A DNA stretch of 64,000 nucleotides, from NCBI GenBank assembly GCA_025449115.1, contig JAHLKC010000012.1, positions 62,001-126,000 on the forward strand, in the 5' to 3' direction. The notes beneath the pieces are model-generated. The model ran no database searches, was not told where the DNA came from, and saw nothing but the letters and a program-made list of their open reading frames with translations. This DNA comes from Chytridium lagenaria. Its lineage: Eukaryota; Chytridiomycota; Chytridiomycetes; Chytridiales; Chytridiaceae. The position numbers and the translations under genes are program-made. Each line of letters begins with the position of its first letter. Within the stretch, counting starts at the first letter, position 1. This document shows positions 36,900 through 50,300 of this stretch, one piece after another.

Positions 36900-39121
36900 A
36901 TGGATCCCGCTTCAAAACTTCTGTCGGAGGACTCCGTCTTTGCGGAAGATGCATGCGAATGCGGACGTGGCTCCAACACAGTCTGTTCCAGTCGCATCCA
37001 CTTCCATAGTACATCTCCCGAGCAACGCCCCCTCAAAGTTGCTTATGTCTCACTCCTCGCTATCGCATTGATGGCCTGCTTGGGTCTCAAATTCCGTGGG
37101 GTGCGTTCCAATGATGGATGGGGTGTTGCAGAGGAAAATTATGGGCCTACGTTTGAGAAGGAGTATGAGACTCCGTTTCAGGTACTAATGCCTCTGGATG
37201 TCGACGGATCTAACTTTTTGTTTACAGTGGGAAACCTGCAATGGTTTTGACCCTACAGCCAAGTTTGAATGTGGAACTTTGATGTCGCCGTTGAATTACC
37301 TTGATGTGAATGATACGCGACAGATTCCTGTGCGTGTGATCAGATATCGCGCGCAGAAGGAGCCGGTCTTGGGATCGATCTTTATTAACCCCGGTATGTA
37401 AACATCACCAAAGTGCTGAGTGATCGAAATGAATGTTTAAGTGATCGAAATTAATGAGCCTAACCATTCAATAGGTGGTCCCGGTGGCAGCGGTCTCAGT
37501 ATGGTGAAGGGTGCCGGTCCTCAAATCTCTCGTCTCGCCGGCGGTCAATATGACATTGTCAGTTTCGATCCCCGCGGCATCGGCGAGTCATCCCTGTCAT
37601 CTGCTTTGGTCGTGCTGCCGAGCACAACGCCTTTGACCGTATGAATGGTGATTACAGCGTTCCTGGTGCACCTGGATCCAGGATCTCCTTGAATGAGTTT
37701 GCAGCTTGGAAATCTGTGCTTGGAGCTGGATGCAAGCAGTACAGTGGAGAGTTTCTGGACTATGTGTCGACGGCTTTCACTGCGAGGGATATGGATTTCA
37801 TTAGAGAGATCTTGAAGAGGAGGTTTAAATTACTGGGGTTTCTCTTACGGAACGTAAGTGAATTTGCATTTTCGTGCCGTTAGCACAACCGTTGAGATTA
37901 ATTGCAAATGTAGGTTCTTGGGTATGACGTACGCCAACATGTTCCCCGACCGTGTTGGCCGGTACATCATTGACGGAGTGACTGACCCTGTCTCATTTGC
38001 GGGGAAATTCCTCGACTGGTCACGTAGCTCCCTCCTCCACGCCGACCAAGTCTTTGACGCATTCGGTCAAGAGTGCGAGAACGCTGGATCAACCCGCTGC
38101 CCCCTCGTGGACGTAGCGGCCTCCCCCGCCATCATCGCAAAGTACAACCTCAATGCCACTAGAAGCGCCTCTTCCACTCCGTCCACCATTTCGACCCTTT
38201 TGCGAAACTACCTCGAAGACCTTGCCGAAAACCCTCTTCCTGCTCCTAACGCTGTGTTCCCTGGTGTTTTGACCGTTACCACTGCTGCTGGTATTCTCTT
38301 TCAAGCCACTTACTCTCCTATAAGGTGGCCTCTTATCGCTGATGCCTTTGCAAAGTCATTGTCCACGGGTGATCCTGCCGCCATTGTCGATTTCGCAAAC
38401 TCGGGAGGCAGTCCTGATGATTTCTTGTGCCCTCTTTATGATGGGTCGGGAAGTAACGGTTTCCCGGCTGTGAAATGTAATGATGGGATGATGAATCTGC
38501 TGTTTCTTTGGAGGAGTGGGAGAAGACTGCTCAGGAGGTTGAAAAGATTTCGTTTTTAGCTGGAAGAGGGTGGACTTACATGGGTCTTACTTGCAAGTAC
38601 TGGCAGTCTAGGCCTGTGGAGAGGTACACCGGGCCATGGAACAAGACTATGAAAAACAAGGTAAGTCCTTGCGCCTCCTCGCATATTTTTCAATTTCTTC
38701 TATCACATTCCCTAACTATTTTATGCTTTATTGCCATCTCTCAGATTCTCGTCCTGGCGAACACCCTGGACCCAGTCACCCCCTCGAATCCGCTAAAATG
38801 GTCGTCAAATTCCTCGGCCCCGCCAACAGTGTCCTCCTCGTTCAAGACGGTCTCGGCCACTGTTCCCTCGCACAACCCAGTTTGTGCACATTGAATGTCA
38901 CATTGAATCTTTTCGCGAACGGTGTCCTTCCTGATAAGGAGACGCGGTGCGTGTCTGATTACGTGCTGTTCCCGCCTGAAGGTGGGAACTTGATGGCTGC
39001 TGGAAATGGAGTTTCTGGTATGGAGGCTCTTATGAGGGGAATGGATGCGTTGAAAGTTGCGGAGGAAGTGCATAAGGTTGTGACGGGGCCGAAGAGGGTT
39101 TTGGGAGATAGAGGGTTTTGA
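36900..39121 (+). CDS. S33 peptidase (TAP-like alpha/beta hydrolase), copy B
   Basis: Start chosen as MDPASKLL at 36900 because copy C begins MDLSSKLL; an in-frame ATG at 36831 is the alternative. Exons 36900-37181, 37228-37393, 37475-37853, 37914-38660 and 38745-39121. A single hydrophobic segment (VAYVSLLAIALMACLGL) near residue 50 suggests a type II membrane anchor. GGPGGSG forms the oxyanion hole, FDPRGIGESS follows, the serine motif region ends exon 3, and NTLDPVTP and DGLGHCSLAQ carry the Asp and His. Relatives release tripeptides or amino acids from N-termini, often extracellularly. One-base losses are evident near 37589, 37812, 37822, 38478 and 38782 by comparison with copy C, each placeable in a short base run. 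Confidence 0.7.
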
Positions 39122-39331
39122 TCATTTTTAACACGATATTACATTCGAGCCTGCTATCACAGGCTGCATTTTTTAATCTTTACTATGGACATTAATGTAC
39201 GTGAATGAGGGTCGATGCGGATCCATGGTTTTTGTTATTGCCATGGGGAAGGCATGAGTCGACCCTGAAAAAAGTTGTCAATATAACATCGGCGTTTGAA
39301 TGAACGCCTGTTCAAATTTCTTATCCTCTCG

Positions 39332-41478
39332 ATGGATCTCTCTTCCAAGCTTCTTGCAGAGGGCGAATACGAAAGCAAGTCAACCATTGCCAGCCGACCC
39401 CAAATGTACACTCATAAGAGCGATGGCCATAAGCGTCCTATCATCAAGGTGGCATATGTCTCACTTCTGGCCATTACCTTGATCGCATGTTTGGGTCTAA
39501 TGTTCCGTGGCATGATGCACTCCGACGATGCATGGGGTAAATTCAAACATAGGCATAGTGATCGTTTGGAAAAGGGTGATGAGAGTCCGTTTCATGTAAG
39601 CTTTGTTGAATGATGTGTTGCGGTTCCCTGACTTTAATTTGATAGTGGAAACCGTGTTCAGGCTATGATCCTGCATTCCTGTTTGAATGCGGGACGTTAA
39701 TGACGCCATTAAATCACCTTGATGCAAATGACACACGGAGGATTCCTGTGGGATTGATACGGTATCGCGCGCAGAAGAAGCCTTTTTTGGGATCAGTTTT
39801 GGTTAATCCTGGTATGCAAACATGACTCCTACCTCTTTCAGTATTTCTAACACAACGTTTTAAAAACAGGTGGACCTGGTGGTAGTGGTATTGACATGGT
39901 GAAGGGCACTGGTCCTGATATATCCAATATCATCGGTGGTCAACACGACGTTGTAGGGTTCGATCCCCGCGGCATTGGAGAGTCGTCACCAGTCATATGC
40001 TTTGGTCGTGCTGCCGAGCACATTGCTTTTGATCGCGAAAATGGTAATATGGTGTCGCCGGGTGCTCCTGGATTCAAGGTCTCTTTGAAGGAATTCGCGG
40101 CGTGGAGAAGCACGCTAGCGGCTGGATGTAAGCAGTATAGTGGAGAGTTTTTGGATTATGTGTCAACAGCTTTTACGGCGAGGGACATGGATTTCATCAG
40201 AGAGAATCTTGGGGAGGAGGTTTTAAATTACTGGGGATTCTCCTATGGAACGTAGGTTTACTGATTATATTAATGTTCCTAAATCAAATCTAGTTTCTTG
40301 GGAATGACTTACGCCAACATGTTTCCCGACCGAATCGGTCGTTTTATGATAGACGGAGTCACTGACCCCGAAACTTTCGCTGGAAGCTACCTTGACTGGT
40401 CCCGTGGCTCCCTCCTCCATATGGACGGAGTTTTTGAAGTTTTCGGTCAAGCATGCGAGAAAGCCGGACCATCTCGTTGCGCTCTCGCCGACGTTGCCTC
40501 TAACCCCGCCATTATCTTAAAGTACAGTCTTAATGCTACAAAGAGCACTTCTTTGGCCTCGTCCACCATTTCGACCCTTTTAAAAAAATACTTATTCGAA
40601 CTCGCGGAGAGCCCCCTCCCTGCTCCCAACGCCATATTTCCTGGCGTTCTGACCGCTGGCACTGCCACGTATTTACTCTTTCGGGGGACTTATTCCCCGT
40701 TATTATGGCCACTGATAGCTGAAGTATTTGCAAGTGCACTGAAAACTGGAGATCCTTCCGCCATCGTTGATTACGCGAATGCTGGAGCCAGCCCTAGTGA
40801 TATCTTGTGTCCTCTAAAGGATGCATCGGGAACCAATGGATTCCGCGCTGTGAAATGTAATGACGGAGATGATGATTCCGCGATATCCTTAGAGGAATGG
40901 GACCGGGTCGCGGAAGAGGTTGAACAGATTTCGTTCCTTGCCGGAAGAGGGTGGACTTACCTTGGCCTCATATGCAAGTATTGGCCATCTAGACCTGTGG
41001 AGAGGTACGCGGGCCTTGGAACAAGAATATGAAGAATAAGGTAGTTTTCTCTCTCTCTTATGTGTGTCAACCTTTTCTTCATGCGAGAAAAATCAATTAT
41101 TTATTTACATCGGACAACCTTTAGATCCTCGTTGTCAGCAACACAATGGACCCTGTGACTCCTCTAGAATCCGCTAAGAAGGTTGCCAGACTTCTCGGTC
41201 CCAAAAATAGTGTTCTTGTGGTCCAAGACGGACACGGCCATTGTGTAATGTCGCAACCGGGTTCCTGTATGATAGACACCATAACAGATTTTTTCACCAG
41301 CGGCATTCTTCCTGAAAAGGAGAGGCAATGCAAGTCTGACTATATATTATTCCCGCCTGCAGAGGGAACGTGGTCGACAAAGGAAAAAGTGTCGACCATG
41401 GAAGCAGACATGAAGGGAAGGTCTGCTCTGAAGATTGCGGAGATGGTGCATAGAGTCGCAGCTTTGAGGAAAGCTTAG
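39332..41478 (+). CDS. S33 peptidase (TAP-like alpha/beta hydrolase), copy C
   Basis: Best-preserved copy: exons 39332-39595, 39646-39811, 39870-40251, 40294-41040 and 41123-41478. An N-terminal anchor (VAYVSLLAITLIACLGL) is followed by WKPCSGYDPAFLFECG, GGPGGSGIDMVKG, VGFDPRGIGESSPVICF, the nucleophile elbow WGFSYGT, a TAP-type C-terminal region with GRGWTYLGLICKYWPSRP, then NTMDPVTPLESA (catalytic Asp) and DGHGHCVMSQPGS (catalytic His). About 600 residues. One base is missing near 41013 (GGGCCTTGG where copy B has GGGCCATGG), which otherwise truncates the protein before its last exon. Introns sit at the same positions as in A and B, so the three arose by tandem duplication. Probably a surface or secreted exopeptidase feeding on peptides. 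Confidence 0.8.
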
Positions 41479-41787
41479 AATCCTTGATATCTGTCGCTAT
41501 GGAATAATTAACTCACATTTCGCATTTCTTAAAACAAAATAGGAATGTTTTTGCTTTTGCTAGATTTTGAGTCACTTTTGCCAGTTTCGTATAATTGTAT
41601 TTTAGAATTTGTCACCACTTGGCGGATGTCTTTGATATATATGGTAACTCTTCCATTGGAAACGGAGGAGAAGTCATTACTTCAGCCTCCCTTGACAGCA
41701 GTAAAAAGTGCTCTTTGGGTTGCCTGCATATATCTTACTCCATTCACCTCCCGATCATCGCCATCCTGGCCTACCCCTATTGATCCA

Positions 41788-43585
41788 TGTGTTGCATACT
41801 CGGCCTCAAGGCGGCGGGCGCCATGGTTTTGCTGAGTCTCCTGACGGTCGCTCATGCGCTGGCTCCGCTGGAACCTGCAGATGGCAAGGTTCACTGGTGA
41901 GTTTTGCTTATACATTCGTTCGATTCAAGCATCATTACTTACCATCTACTATAAATTCATTGAACCCCAGGGGCTTCTGGTACAATCAGGTAGACCACCT
42001 AGATCTTCCCCACCCAGAACTCACCCCAAAACTCAGTACACAGGCGATACCCACTTCTGCTTTCAAACCGACTCGCTGTCGCATCCCGCAATCTCTCTTT
42101 CCAACCCTCTCCGTCTTTCCATCAAGTCAGTCTCACTATCGGCGGCACGTTGGGCGGGGATGGAGGGCCTATAACCGAGAACAATAGAAGGATTTTAAAT
42201 TTTAAGGAAGAGATGGATGCGATGGCGGATGATGTGGTTTTGTATTTGACGGTAGATCCATTGAATACCGTTGACGAGGTTACAGAGGCCATGGTGGAGA
42301 GGATGGCGAGGGAGATTAAGGAGATAATGGCAGGAGGAAGGAAAGGTCGGCCATTAATTATTTTTTACCTGTACTGATATTCTTTAATCTCTGATTTTCG
42401 CAACACGATTCACAGTTTTCCTTCGTTATGCCCATGAAATGAATGGTGAATCATTTATATGCCGCAAATTTCGACTCCATATATTCTAATCACATCAATA
42501 GGGCCTTGGCTTGGATATGGCGGCAGGCCCGCTACTTACATCCCTCATTTCCGCTCTGTAGTTACGACGGTCCGTCGGATTCTCGGCCCGGAATTTTCGC
42601 AACGCATCGCCATGGTTTGGGCACCGAACAGTTGCAATGGGTACCCCTTTGGAGGCGCTACGAATGTATCAAAAGAAGATTTCGACCTCTTAGACACGAA
42701 TAAAGACGGAAAGCTAGATGGAGGTGATAATCCCTTTTCTCCGTTTTATCCTGGTGATGAGTACGTGGATTGGACAGGGTTGAGTATGTATGATTATGGG
42801 TGAGTCTCGCTTTGTTGATATTTTGAGACTAACTTTTGTTTCCAGATCCCCAAAATACAGCAACAGTTTAACTCAACCCGGAATGTTTGAGGGCATGATC
42901 AACGGTGAAGCCACCATTCCTGTACCAGATCGGTCAAATTGGCAGCCTTGTGGTTTTGACTTTTACGACATGTTCTCTGGCGGTAATAAGCTTGGGCAAG
43001 CACCTGCATCCACGAAATCCGATCGACCGTTGATGGTGGCGGAGACAGGGAAAGCGCAATACCTTGAAGAAGACGGACGTGTTGATCCAGGACCCGGAGA
43101 AGTCGAAATGAAGAGAGGGTGGTGGAGCAGGCGTTTAACGCGACATTATATCAAAAGTATATCTCTTTTATCTTTTTCTCTACTTTACGGTTTTTGCTGA
43201 CATATTTGTAAGATACCCAAAGTTGAAGGGAATTTGCTTCTTTGATATCTTGAAATTCGAGTCATCCGAAGGCCGCGGACAACTTCGCCAGTACCAGACA
43301 ACGAACACGACCAACGGGGTTGTCGATGCTCTTGTAGAAGATCTTGTCGCATTACAATCATCTTCCTCATTTTTGTTGATGGGAGGTTCACCTAAGAGTT
43401 CATCAACAACGTCAGCGTCTGCACCAACGTTTACTGGCACCGTAACAACCGCGACAGGAACAACTTTACCTTCTGCCTCCAATACTACTGCCGGTATAAA
43501 ATCTGCTAGCGAAAGGAATCGTTTTGCATCATATGGTGTATTAGCCGTTTTAGTTCTTTGTGCGGTTTCACTTTTGTGCTTGTGA
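41788..43585 (+). CDS. GH26 glycoside hydrolase (beta-mannanase type), GPI-anchor-like tail
   Basis: A signal peptide (GAMVLLSLLTVAHA) precedes PADGKVHWGFWYNQ. The short exon 42416-42445 encodes VFLRYAHEMNG; RYxHEMNG with the acid/base Glu is the GH26 signature. Later come GPWLGYGGRPATYIP, MVWAPNSCNGYPFGG, and DRPLMVAETGKAQY with the nucleophile Glu. DTNKDGKLDGGD is an EF-hand-like calcium loop. Exons: 41788-41896, 41971-42345, 42416-42445, 42502-42799, 42845-43156 and 43213-43585. The end is Ser/Thr-rich with a hydrophobic tail (YGVLAVLVLCAVSLLCL), as in GPI-anchored fungal enzymes. It should cleave beta-mannan or a related beta-glycan at the cell surface. One-base corrections are needed in exon 2 (near 42040-42080) and near 43120 (GGG run). 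Confidence 0.78.
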
Positions 43586-44392
43586 TTGTTCTATAGTCTT
43601 TTTCCGGTGCGCCGATCTCTGCGGCGCCTTCAGTTTCTTCCTATTATCTTTAATTTCTCAGTTATGGCTTTCATTCACGTGAAGGATACTTATATTATTT
43701 TTAAGGCTGGTTAGCCTTTGAAGTAATAATAAACTTTTTTTTCTTTTTTTCTCGATGTGGTCATTATAAACTTGTTAATATGGGGCAAAAAAATATAAGG
43801 AATAGCCCGTTAATGATGATGAAGTTAACGCTTGACGGCTAAGGAGGTTGAGAGGGATAGTGATCGAGTAAGGAAAGATGCTGGGAACGTTCATGATGAT
43901 GTTGTTTGGACTATGGAAAGCGAGAACCGGGCAGTCAGTGGAATTGAAGAGCGGGAAGGTGGGAGGGTAATTTAGCCATATACTAATTACATATCCATCA
44001 TTGTTTGCGGATCCGGACAAAGTAAGCTTTAACGAATTAGTATATTGCTATGAGGTACTGTCTCGAAATCATCACAGACAAAAGTAAATGAAATATAAGA
44101 TGGTGCGAGTCAAAAGCGCGGCGTATATCACTAGAGCCACATAAATTGAGGATATACATCTACCATTTGCCAGGCCGATGATAGGATCGGACTGCACGCT
44201 ATCAAACAAACCATTACTTTGAAAACCTCTTTGAAAGCAATGTGAGGCGATGCCAAAAAAGCCTACTTTGATAAAACACTTTGTTCATTAAAAAGTTACT
44301 CGGATAAACACAAAAAAAAAACAGGTCCACAAAAATACAACACTTCCAAGAATACTCCGGCCTCCCAAAAAAAATAACAACCAACCGAAAAC
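43586..44392. other. Convergent intergenic region
   Basis: Lies between two gene ends (GH26 on plus, coiled-coil protein on minus). AT-rich with poly-T/A runs at 43730-43752 and 44310-44375. No gene recognised. Confidence 0.4.
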
Positions 44393-47300
44393 TTATAGTT
44401 CGAGGAAGAACGCTGTCCCTTTCCGTCCACTCTCATCTAGAGACACATTTTCTAAATCATCGGGATGGAGATTTTCCGCAGCATCCTTAGATTCCTCAAA
44501 GTCTGACGCAAGCCCGATAAAGCTCACGTTCTTTCCACCCATAAAACCACCACCAACACCGCCCAGATCATTCGCAACTCTTGATGATGCAAGAACGCTT
44601 CTTTTAATCCGTGACATCTTACGAGGAGCCACCCCGCTATTTCCTGTCGATATGGTAGAGGTGAATGATCTGTCGGCAGCATAAGCCGAGTGACCGGCGA
44701 GCGATTGCCTGCTGGAAGCTGTCCCAGCGATAGATTGCCTCATGTTCGCCTTTGCTCCAACACTCGGGGGATGTGCAGGGATGACCCCGTAGGCCTCAAG
44801 CTCACGCTCGAGCTGGCCGCACTTACGACGAAGTGTGTCCCTTTCATTCGTTACCGATGTCAAATTCTATTAACGTTTGATTAATATGCTAGTCAGATAA
44901 AGGCCAAAACAAAATTTCAGAAATGTGCCTACTTCTCGCAACTTAAACCTTTCCTCCTGCAGTTCCGCGAATCGTTTGATCTTTTGGTTCTTGTTTTGGT
45001 GCCCGACAAGATCTGCATTGATCACACTCATGCGTTTGAGCTCAGAATACACTCCGGTGTAGTTCTTGGAAAGAAACTGGACCTGTTCAGAGAGCTTATT
45101 CTCAACCTCCTCTTTCTGTTGCTCCGATTCGAAAAGAGCAGCGTGCAGTCTTTCAAAGTCGCGAGTTTGTTAGTGAAGTCAAAACAATGACGAACAGGAA
45201 CCATGAATAGCAATAATGAAAGTGAAGCCATAATTAAAGAAACTAAAAAATATGATGCTCACCTATCCACCTCACGCCTCGTCTCGCCAAGTTCCTCCGA
45301 GATTGCCATTATAGACCTCTCAGAAGTTTCCTGTGCTGCCTTGACAACCTCTTTGCACTTCAACTCCAACTGGCTTAAGCCCTCTTTAGCCCTCCTCACC
45401 TCCTCTTTAGCCCTTCTGACCTCCTCCTTTTCCCTCTCAAACTCATCCATGTTCTTTTTCATCTCTTCATAACTCTCCTTCATCCTACTAAGTTCCACGT
45501 CCTTCCTACTCAACTCCTCCTCAAATCTGAGTCGAGCCTTCCCCATTTCATTCTTAATCTCAACAGCCCTCTCAGACGCAACACCAGCATCTCGATTAGC
45601 CCTTTCCATCTCCTCCCTCATTGCACCGATAACAGCACTGTGATCCCTCTCCATTCTTGCCCTGATCTGATCACTCCTCTCAAGTTCACCCCTAGCCTCA
45701 GTCGCCGCTTCAGAAAGCTTTTGCATAAGCTGTGCAATAGTCGAATCACGTCCCACTTTCTCCTTCTGTTCTTCAGAAACGGCACGAGCGAGAAGTTTGA
45801 TTTGGTTTTTGAGATGATCGGAATACGCCACAAAGCTGTCACGGTTCGACTCCATCTCCTTCTTCGCGTTTGCGACTTCGGCAACGGCGGCTTTGAGCTC
45901 GGCTTCCCGCTGATCAAGGAGATTTTGCCTGGCGTCAAGCTCCTTTGTTAAAGTGGTCTTTTGGGTTTCGAGCTCAATGGCGCGCTGCTTGGCATCCTCC
46001 ATCGCGTTGCTGGCTTCTTGAAGCCGAGTTTTGGTCTTTTGAATGTCGGTAGTGTATTCTTCGCACAACTTTTGTAATCTGTCAACCTCCTCATCCAACT
46101 TTAAGACTTCGGCACCATGTGCGTCTCTCTCGCGCTGTATAGCCTCTTCTGCATGGGCTTGGAGAGTAGAGTACTGCTGTTGGGCAGACTCAAGTTTCTC
46201 GGTCAAGTCAGTAGCTTGACCCCAAGCCACGCCAAGTTCCGATCTTAACGCCTCCGCTTCAACCATCTTCTCCGCAAGAGTCTCCCCCAACCCTTGGACG
46301 GCGTCTCTTTCTAATTGAAGTTGCTCTTCCAACCCCTTGATCTCCTTTTTCTTTTCATCAATCTCAAGTGCTGACCGCTCCTCCGCGGCTCTCACCTGCA
46401 CCATCGTCCTCTCAACCTCCTCCCTCTTAATGTCAAGCTCTCTAACGAGTGCCTCGACTTCCATTTCAAGCTCCTCTACTCTTCTCTTTTCATCGTCAAT
46501 CTTCCCCAGCATAGCCCTTCTCTCCTCCTCCATCTCCCCTCTTAGACTTTCCGTCTCCCTTCTCGCATCCTCAACAGCAACACTGTGTCTCTCCTTTTCA
46601 TCCGCCAATTCCTCCTCCAACCCCGCCACCCTCCATCCTTCCGCGTCCGCCCTCTGCGTGACACTCTTGACCTCCGCCTCAAGCATCTTGACGTCCTCGT
46701 TCCGGCGTACAAGCTCCGACTCTGTCATCTCAAGCCTATAGTGAAGGTCAACGGCCTTATGACTAAGATCCGTATTTAATTTATGCTGAGTATTTTCAAA
46801 CTCGGTAAACAAAACACCAGCCGTCAACAAAGCTCCTGCCATCTCCTGAACATCAGCCTCATGTTTTTCCATCCAAGCGTCACGCTCACGTTCGGCGATA
46901 GCAAGAGCTTCACACGTGGTTTCAATATCCTCACTGGCAATATCGAGTTCTTGTCGAAGCTCACGCACCATATCAAGTGCATTCGCCTTGTCAGCATTCA
47001 CGCGGTCAATTTCCGCCGTCAAATTTCCCACCTCTGTCTTGAATTTTTCACTAGCTTCCTCCTTGACTTCTTTCATCTCTTGCTCAAGCTTCTCGAAGGC
47101 CACATTGGCCCTTTGGAGCGCCGTTTCAGTAAGACTCAGGCGGGTACCAAGATCTTTCCTAACTCGATCTAGTTCAGCGGTCTTTCTGTCGGCTTCAGCA
47201 GCCTTGGCATCACGATCGTCCGTCATCTGTTGAAGAGCAATGTCCGACTTTTGGATAATGTCGTTAAACTGCTCATTTTGCATCTCAAGAGATTCTTGCG

Positions 47301-50300
47301 TATTCCTGAGTTGACTTTTAAGGCTTGTAAGTGCTTCCTGAGCTTTCTCGTGTTCTCTGCCCATTTTTTCCTCACGTTCCCCAACCTCGCTACGGAACGT
47401 CACAAACTCTTTCTCAACTTTCTCCTTCTCCTTTTCCAGTAACGCCATTTTTTTCTCCTCTTCTTTCAATATCCTCTCAACCTCATCCTTCTCTTTACAA
47501 ATATGAGCAATGTCGCCCTCCAGGACCTTCCGCTGCTCTATCAAGGTCTCAATCATGCCCGTCGCCTCCTCTACCGCCATCTCCCCATCCTTAACCCTCA
47601 TCTGCAGGCCCATACTCTCATTATGGGCTTCAATAAGTTTGTGCTTCATCCTCTCCAACTCTTCCGCATGCGCCTTCGACGCATCCATGCCAGCTTGAAC
47701 ACGGTTAGCGAGATCCGTCCTCAACCTATCAGCACCAGCACGGAGCGTAGCGACCTCTTTGTCATAGCGCTCACGTTCACCCACCATCTCCTCCTTGAGA
47801 GAATTTAACCGTATATCCATATCCTTCATCTCCCTCTCCCTTGCCTGACGCTCGTCTTTCAAGGTATCAGACAACCCCTCTATCCTCCGTCTCTCCTCCG
47901 ACAACCTCGTTTCAAGCTTCTGCACCGCTTCGTCCGCATCCTCTCCAGATCGGCGAATTTTCTCCTCCATTTCATTAAGTCGGCCCTGTAGCCTCCTACT
48001 CCGTGTCCTCTCACCATCAAGCTCCTCACTTGTGGCATCGAGAAGGCCCTCAAGCTTTGAGACGGCATCCTCCCCCAACGCCCTAGCCTCCGAGGCCTCG
48101 TTTTTCCTCTTCTCCACTTCCCCTTCAAGGTCAGCAACCAGCTCTCTGAGCTGTTGAGAAATCTCCCGTTCAGATTCAATCTCATCCACGGCCTCTTGAA
48201 ACTCATTCCGAAGAACTCTCATTGCCTCTCCACCTTGCTCGCGAGCCGCCTCAAGCTCCATCTGAAGAGCTCGCGCTTGTTGCTCAAGCTCAGAGTTTCG
48301 AATTTGAAGTTCATTAGCCCTCTGGCTTTCAGACTCCAGATCCTGTATAGCAACTTCGTGTCGGTTATGGAGTTCTTCGACAAAATCTCTTGCTTCGATC
48401 AGCCTCTGCTCAAGCTCTCCGGCCAACTGCGACTCTTTCTCAAGTCTTGCTACGTCATCCCTAGCTTTAGCCAATTCACTTTCCAACTTCTCCACCTCCC
48501 GGCTCAATCTCTCCCTTTCTTCAAGCGATACCTGCTGCTTCATTTCCGCGGCCTCAATTTTCCGCCCCGCCATATCTACCCTAACTCTCCAACCCTCCAC
48601 CTCTGCATCCCATTCCTCTACTGTTCTAACAGCAGCGGCCCTCAAAGCCTTCAATGCCTCTCTCTGCTCCTCCACTTCCCTCCTTGCTTTCTCAAACTTT
48701 TCTCCATATCTCTTTTCCGCATCTTTCCTCTCCCGTTCTAATTCCTCCACCATGCGTTCTAGCTCTCCAACCCTTTCCTCCCTATCCAAAACACCCATCT
48801 CTAGCCTTTCCCTTTCTATCTTCAACTCCTCCCTCTCTTCCTCCAATCTCCCACATCGGCCTTGGAGCTCTTTCACCCGAGCACTCTCTCCGCTCCTCGC
48901 CGTAACAACCTCATCCATTTCTCTCCCAATCCTGTTTCTGTCAAATTCCAACTCCTCAACCCGCCGCCTCATTCTTTCCAACTCTTCCACGATTTTTTCC
49001 CTCTCTTCCCTCAACTCCATAGCAACCTTCTCAGCCCGTCTCGATCTTTCCTCCGCCTCCTCCTTTTCCCTTTCAATTTCAGCAATGTCACGTTTCATCT
49101 GTTCGTCCCTTTTCTCCAAAGCCCTCACTTTCTCCTCCATCTCCGCCATTTTCTCTTCTCCGCAAGAGTTTGCGGAATCAATGAGATCTTGACGCTCAGC
49201 TTCAGCAATGTCGAGCTGCATTTGTAGATCTTCAATGTATCCTCTCAAGTCTCCGCGTTCTCGGACGAGCTTGTCGAGGCTGGCGGTACGGCTTTCAGCG
49301 AGGGAGCGAATACGGCCAGACTTCTTTTCGAGATCAACAACTTTACGCTGGAGCGTTGCAGATCGAGCAACCTTCTCGTGGAGATTAAGAGAAGACTTTT
49401 CTGATTTTTCAAGCTATCCAATACAATAAAGTAATAAGCATGACGCTTTCGACAAGAAACAATGAACAATGGAAAGAAAAGGGCCAAGAACATAAGTATT
49501 TAGACTTACATTGACTTTCAATAACGTTTGTCTCCTATTCATATCCGACAGCTCTTTCTCTCTTGCAGCCGCAACTGACGCAAACCCATTCTTCTCCTTT
49601 AATGTTTTTTGCAGAAGAGAATCCAGCTTTTGCAATCGTTCCTCTAGTTGATGTACTGTCCGCTCGTGGTCAACGGATGCGCGTTGAAACTGATCCTGCC
49701 ATCTCTCTGCCTGCATAATAAGCCGTGTTAAACTTTACAGAGGATGAGACGCAGGTACCTCTCTTTTCCATCGAAATCCTTCGTCACGACCGCGAGGGAG
49801 GAGAGGGCGGGATGGGTTGTGGAACCACCTGATGACGGGCGGGGGAGTGAGTTTGTATTGGGAATGATGTTGATGTTGAATTCTGTCGGGTCGGGGTTTG
49901 AGGATGTAGTGGTCTTCAAGTCTTTCCGCTCTGGTTTTAAAGATAGTAAAGGTAATTTTAGTCCGACGAATGGAAGCCCCTAATGCTATAGGGTCGCAAT
50001 GGAAAACCCATGGAGTACGGAAGCAAAAGGGTCCATAAATATGAATATGCCGAGCAATGGAAACGACAACTAACCCTTCACACCTCTTACAGGCGAGACA
50101 TCCGAAGCCCTTGCGGTTGACATCCTAGAATTAGACACTACTTTCGACCTTTTCTCGTCCATTGCACCGCTCACTGGTCCTCTCACTCTTGTCGTTGCCC
50201 GTTCTGCAGCAGGAGCAGCTCCAGAGGAAGACACTGACGATGAAGCGGAGAAGGGACGAGATGATACAGAAGATGAAGAAGAGGAGACAGGCATCCAACT

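Noticed and set aside
45640..49192. Many plus-strand frames opposite the coiled-coil gene
   Set aside because: All are Ser/Leu/Phe-rich complements of Glu/Lys/Arg codons of the 1,300-residue minus-strand frame.
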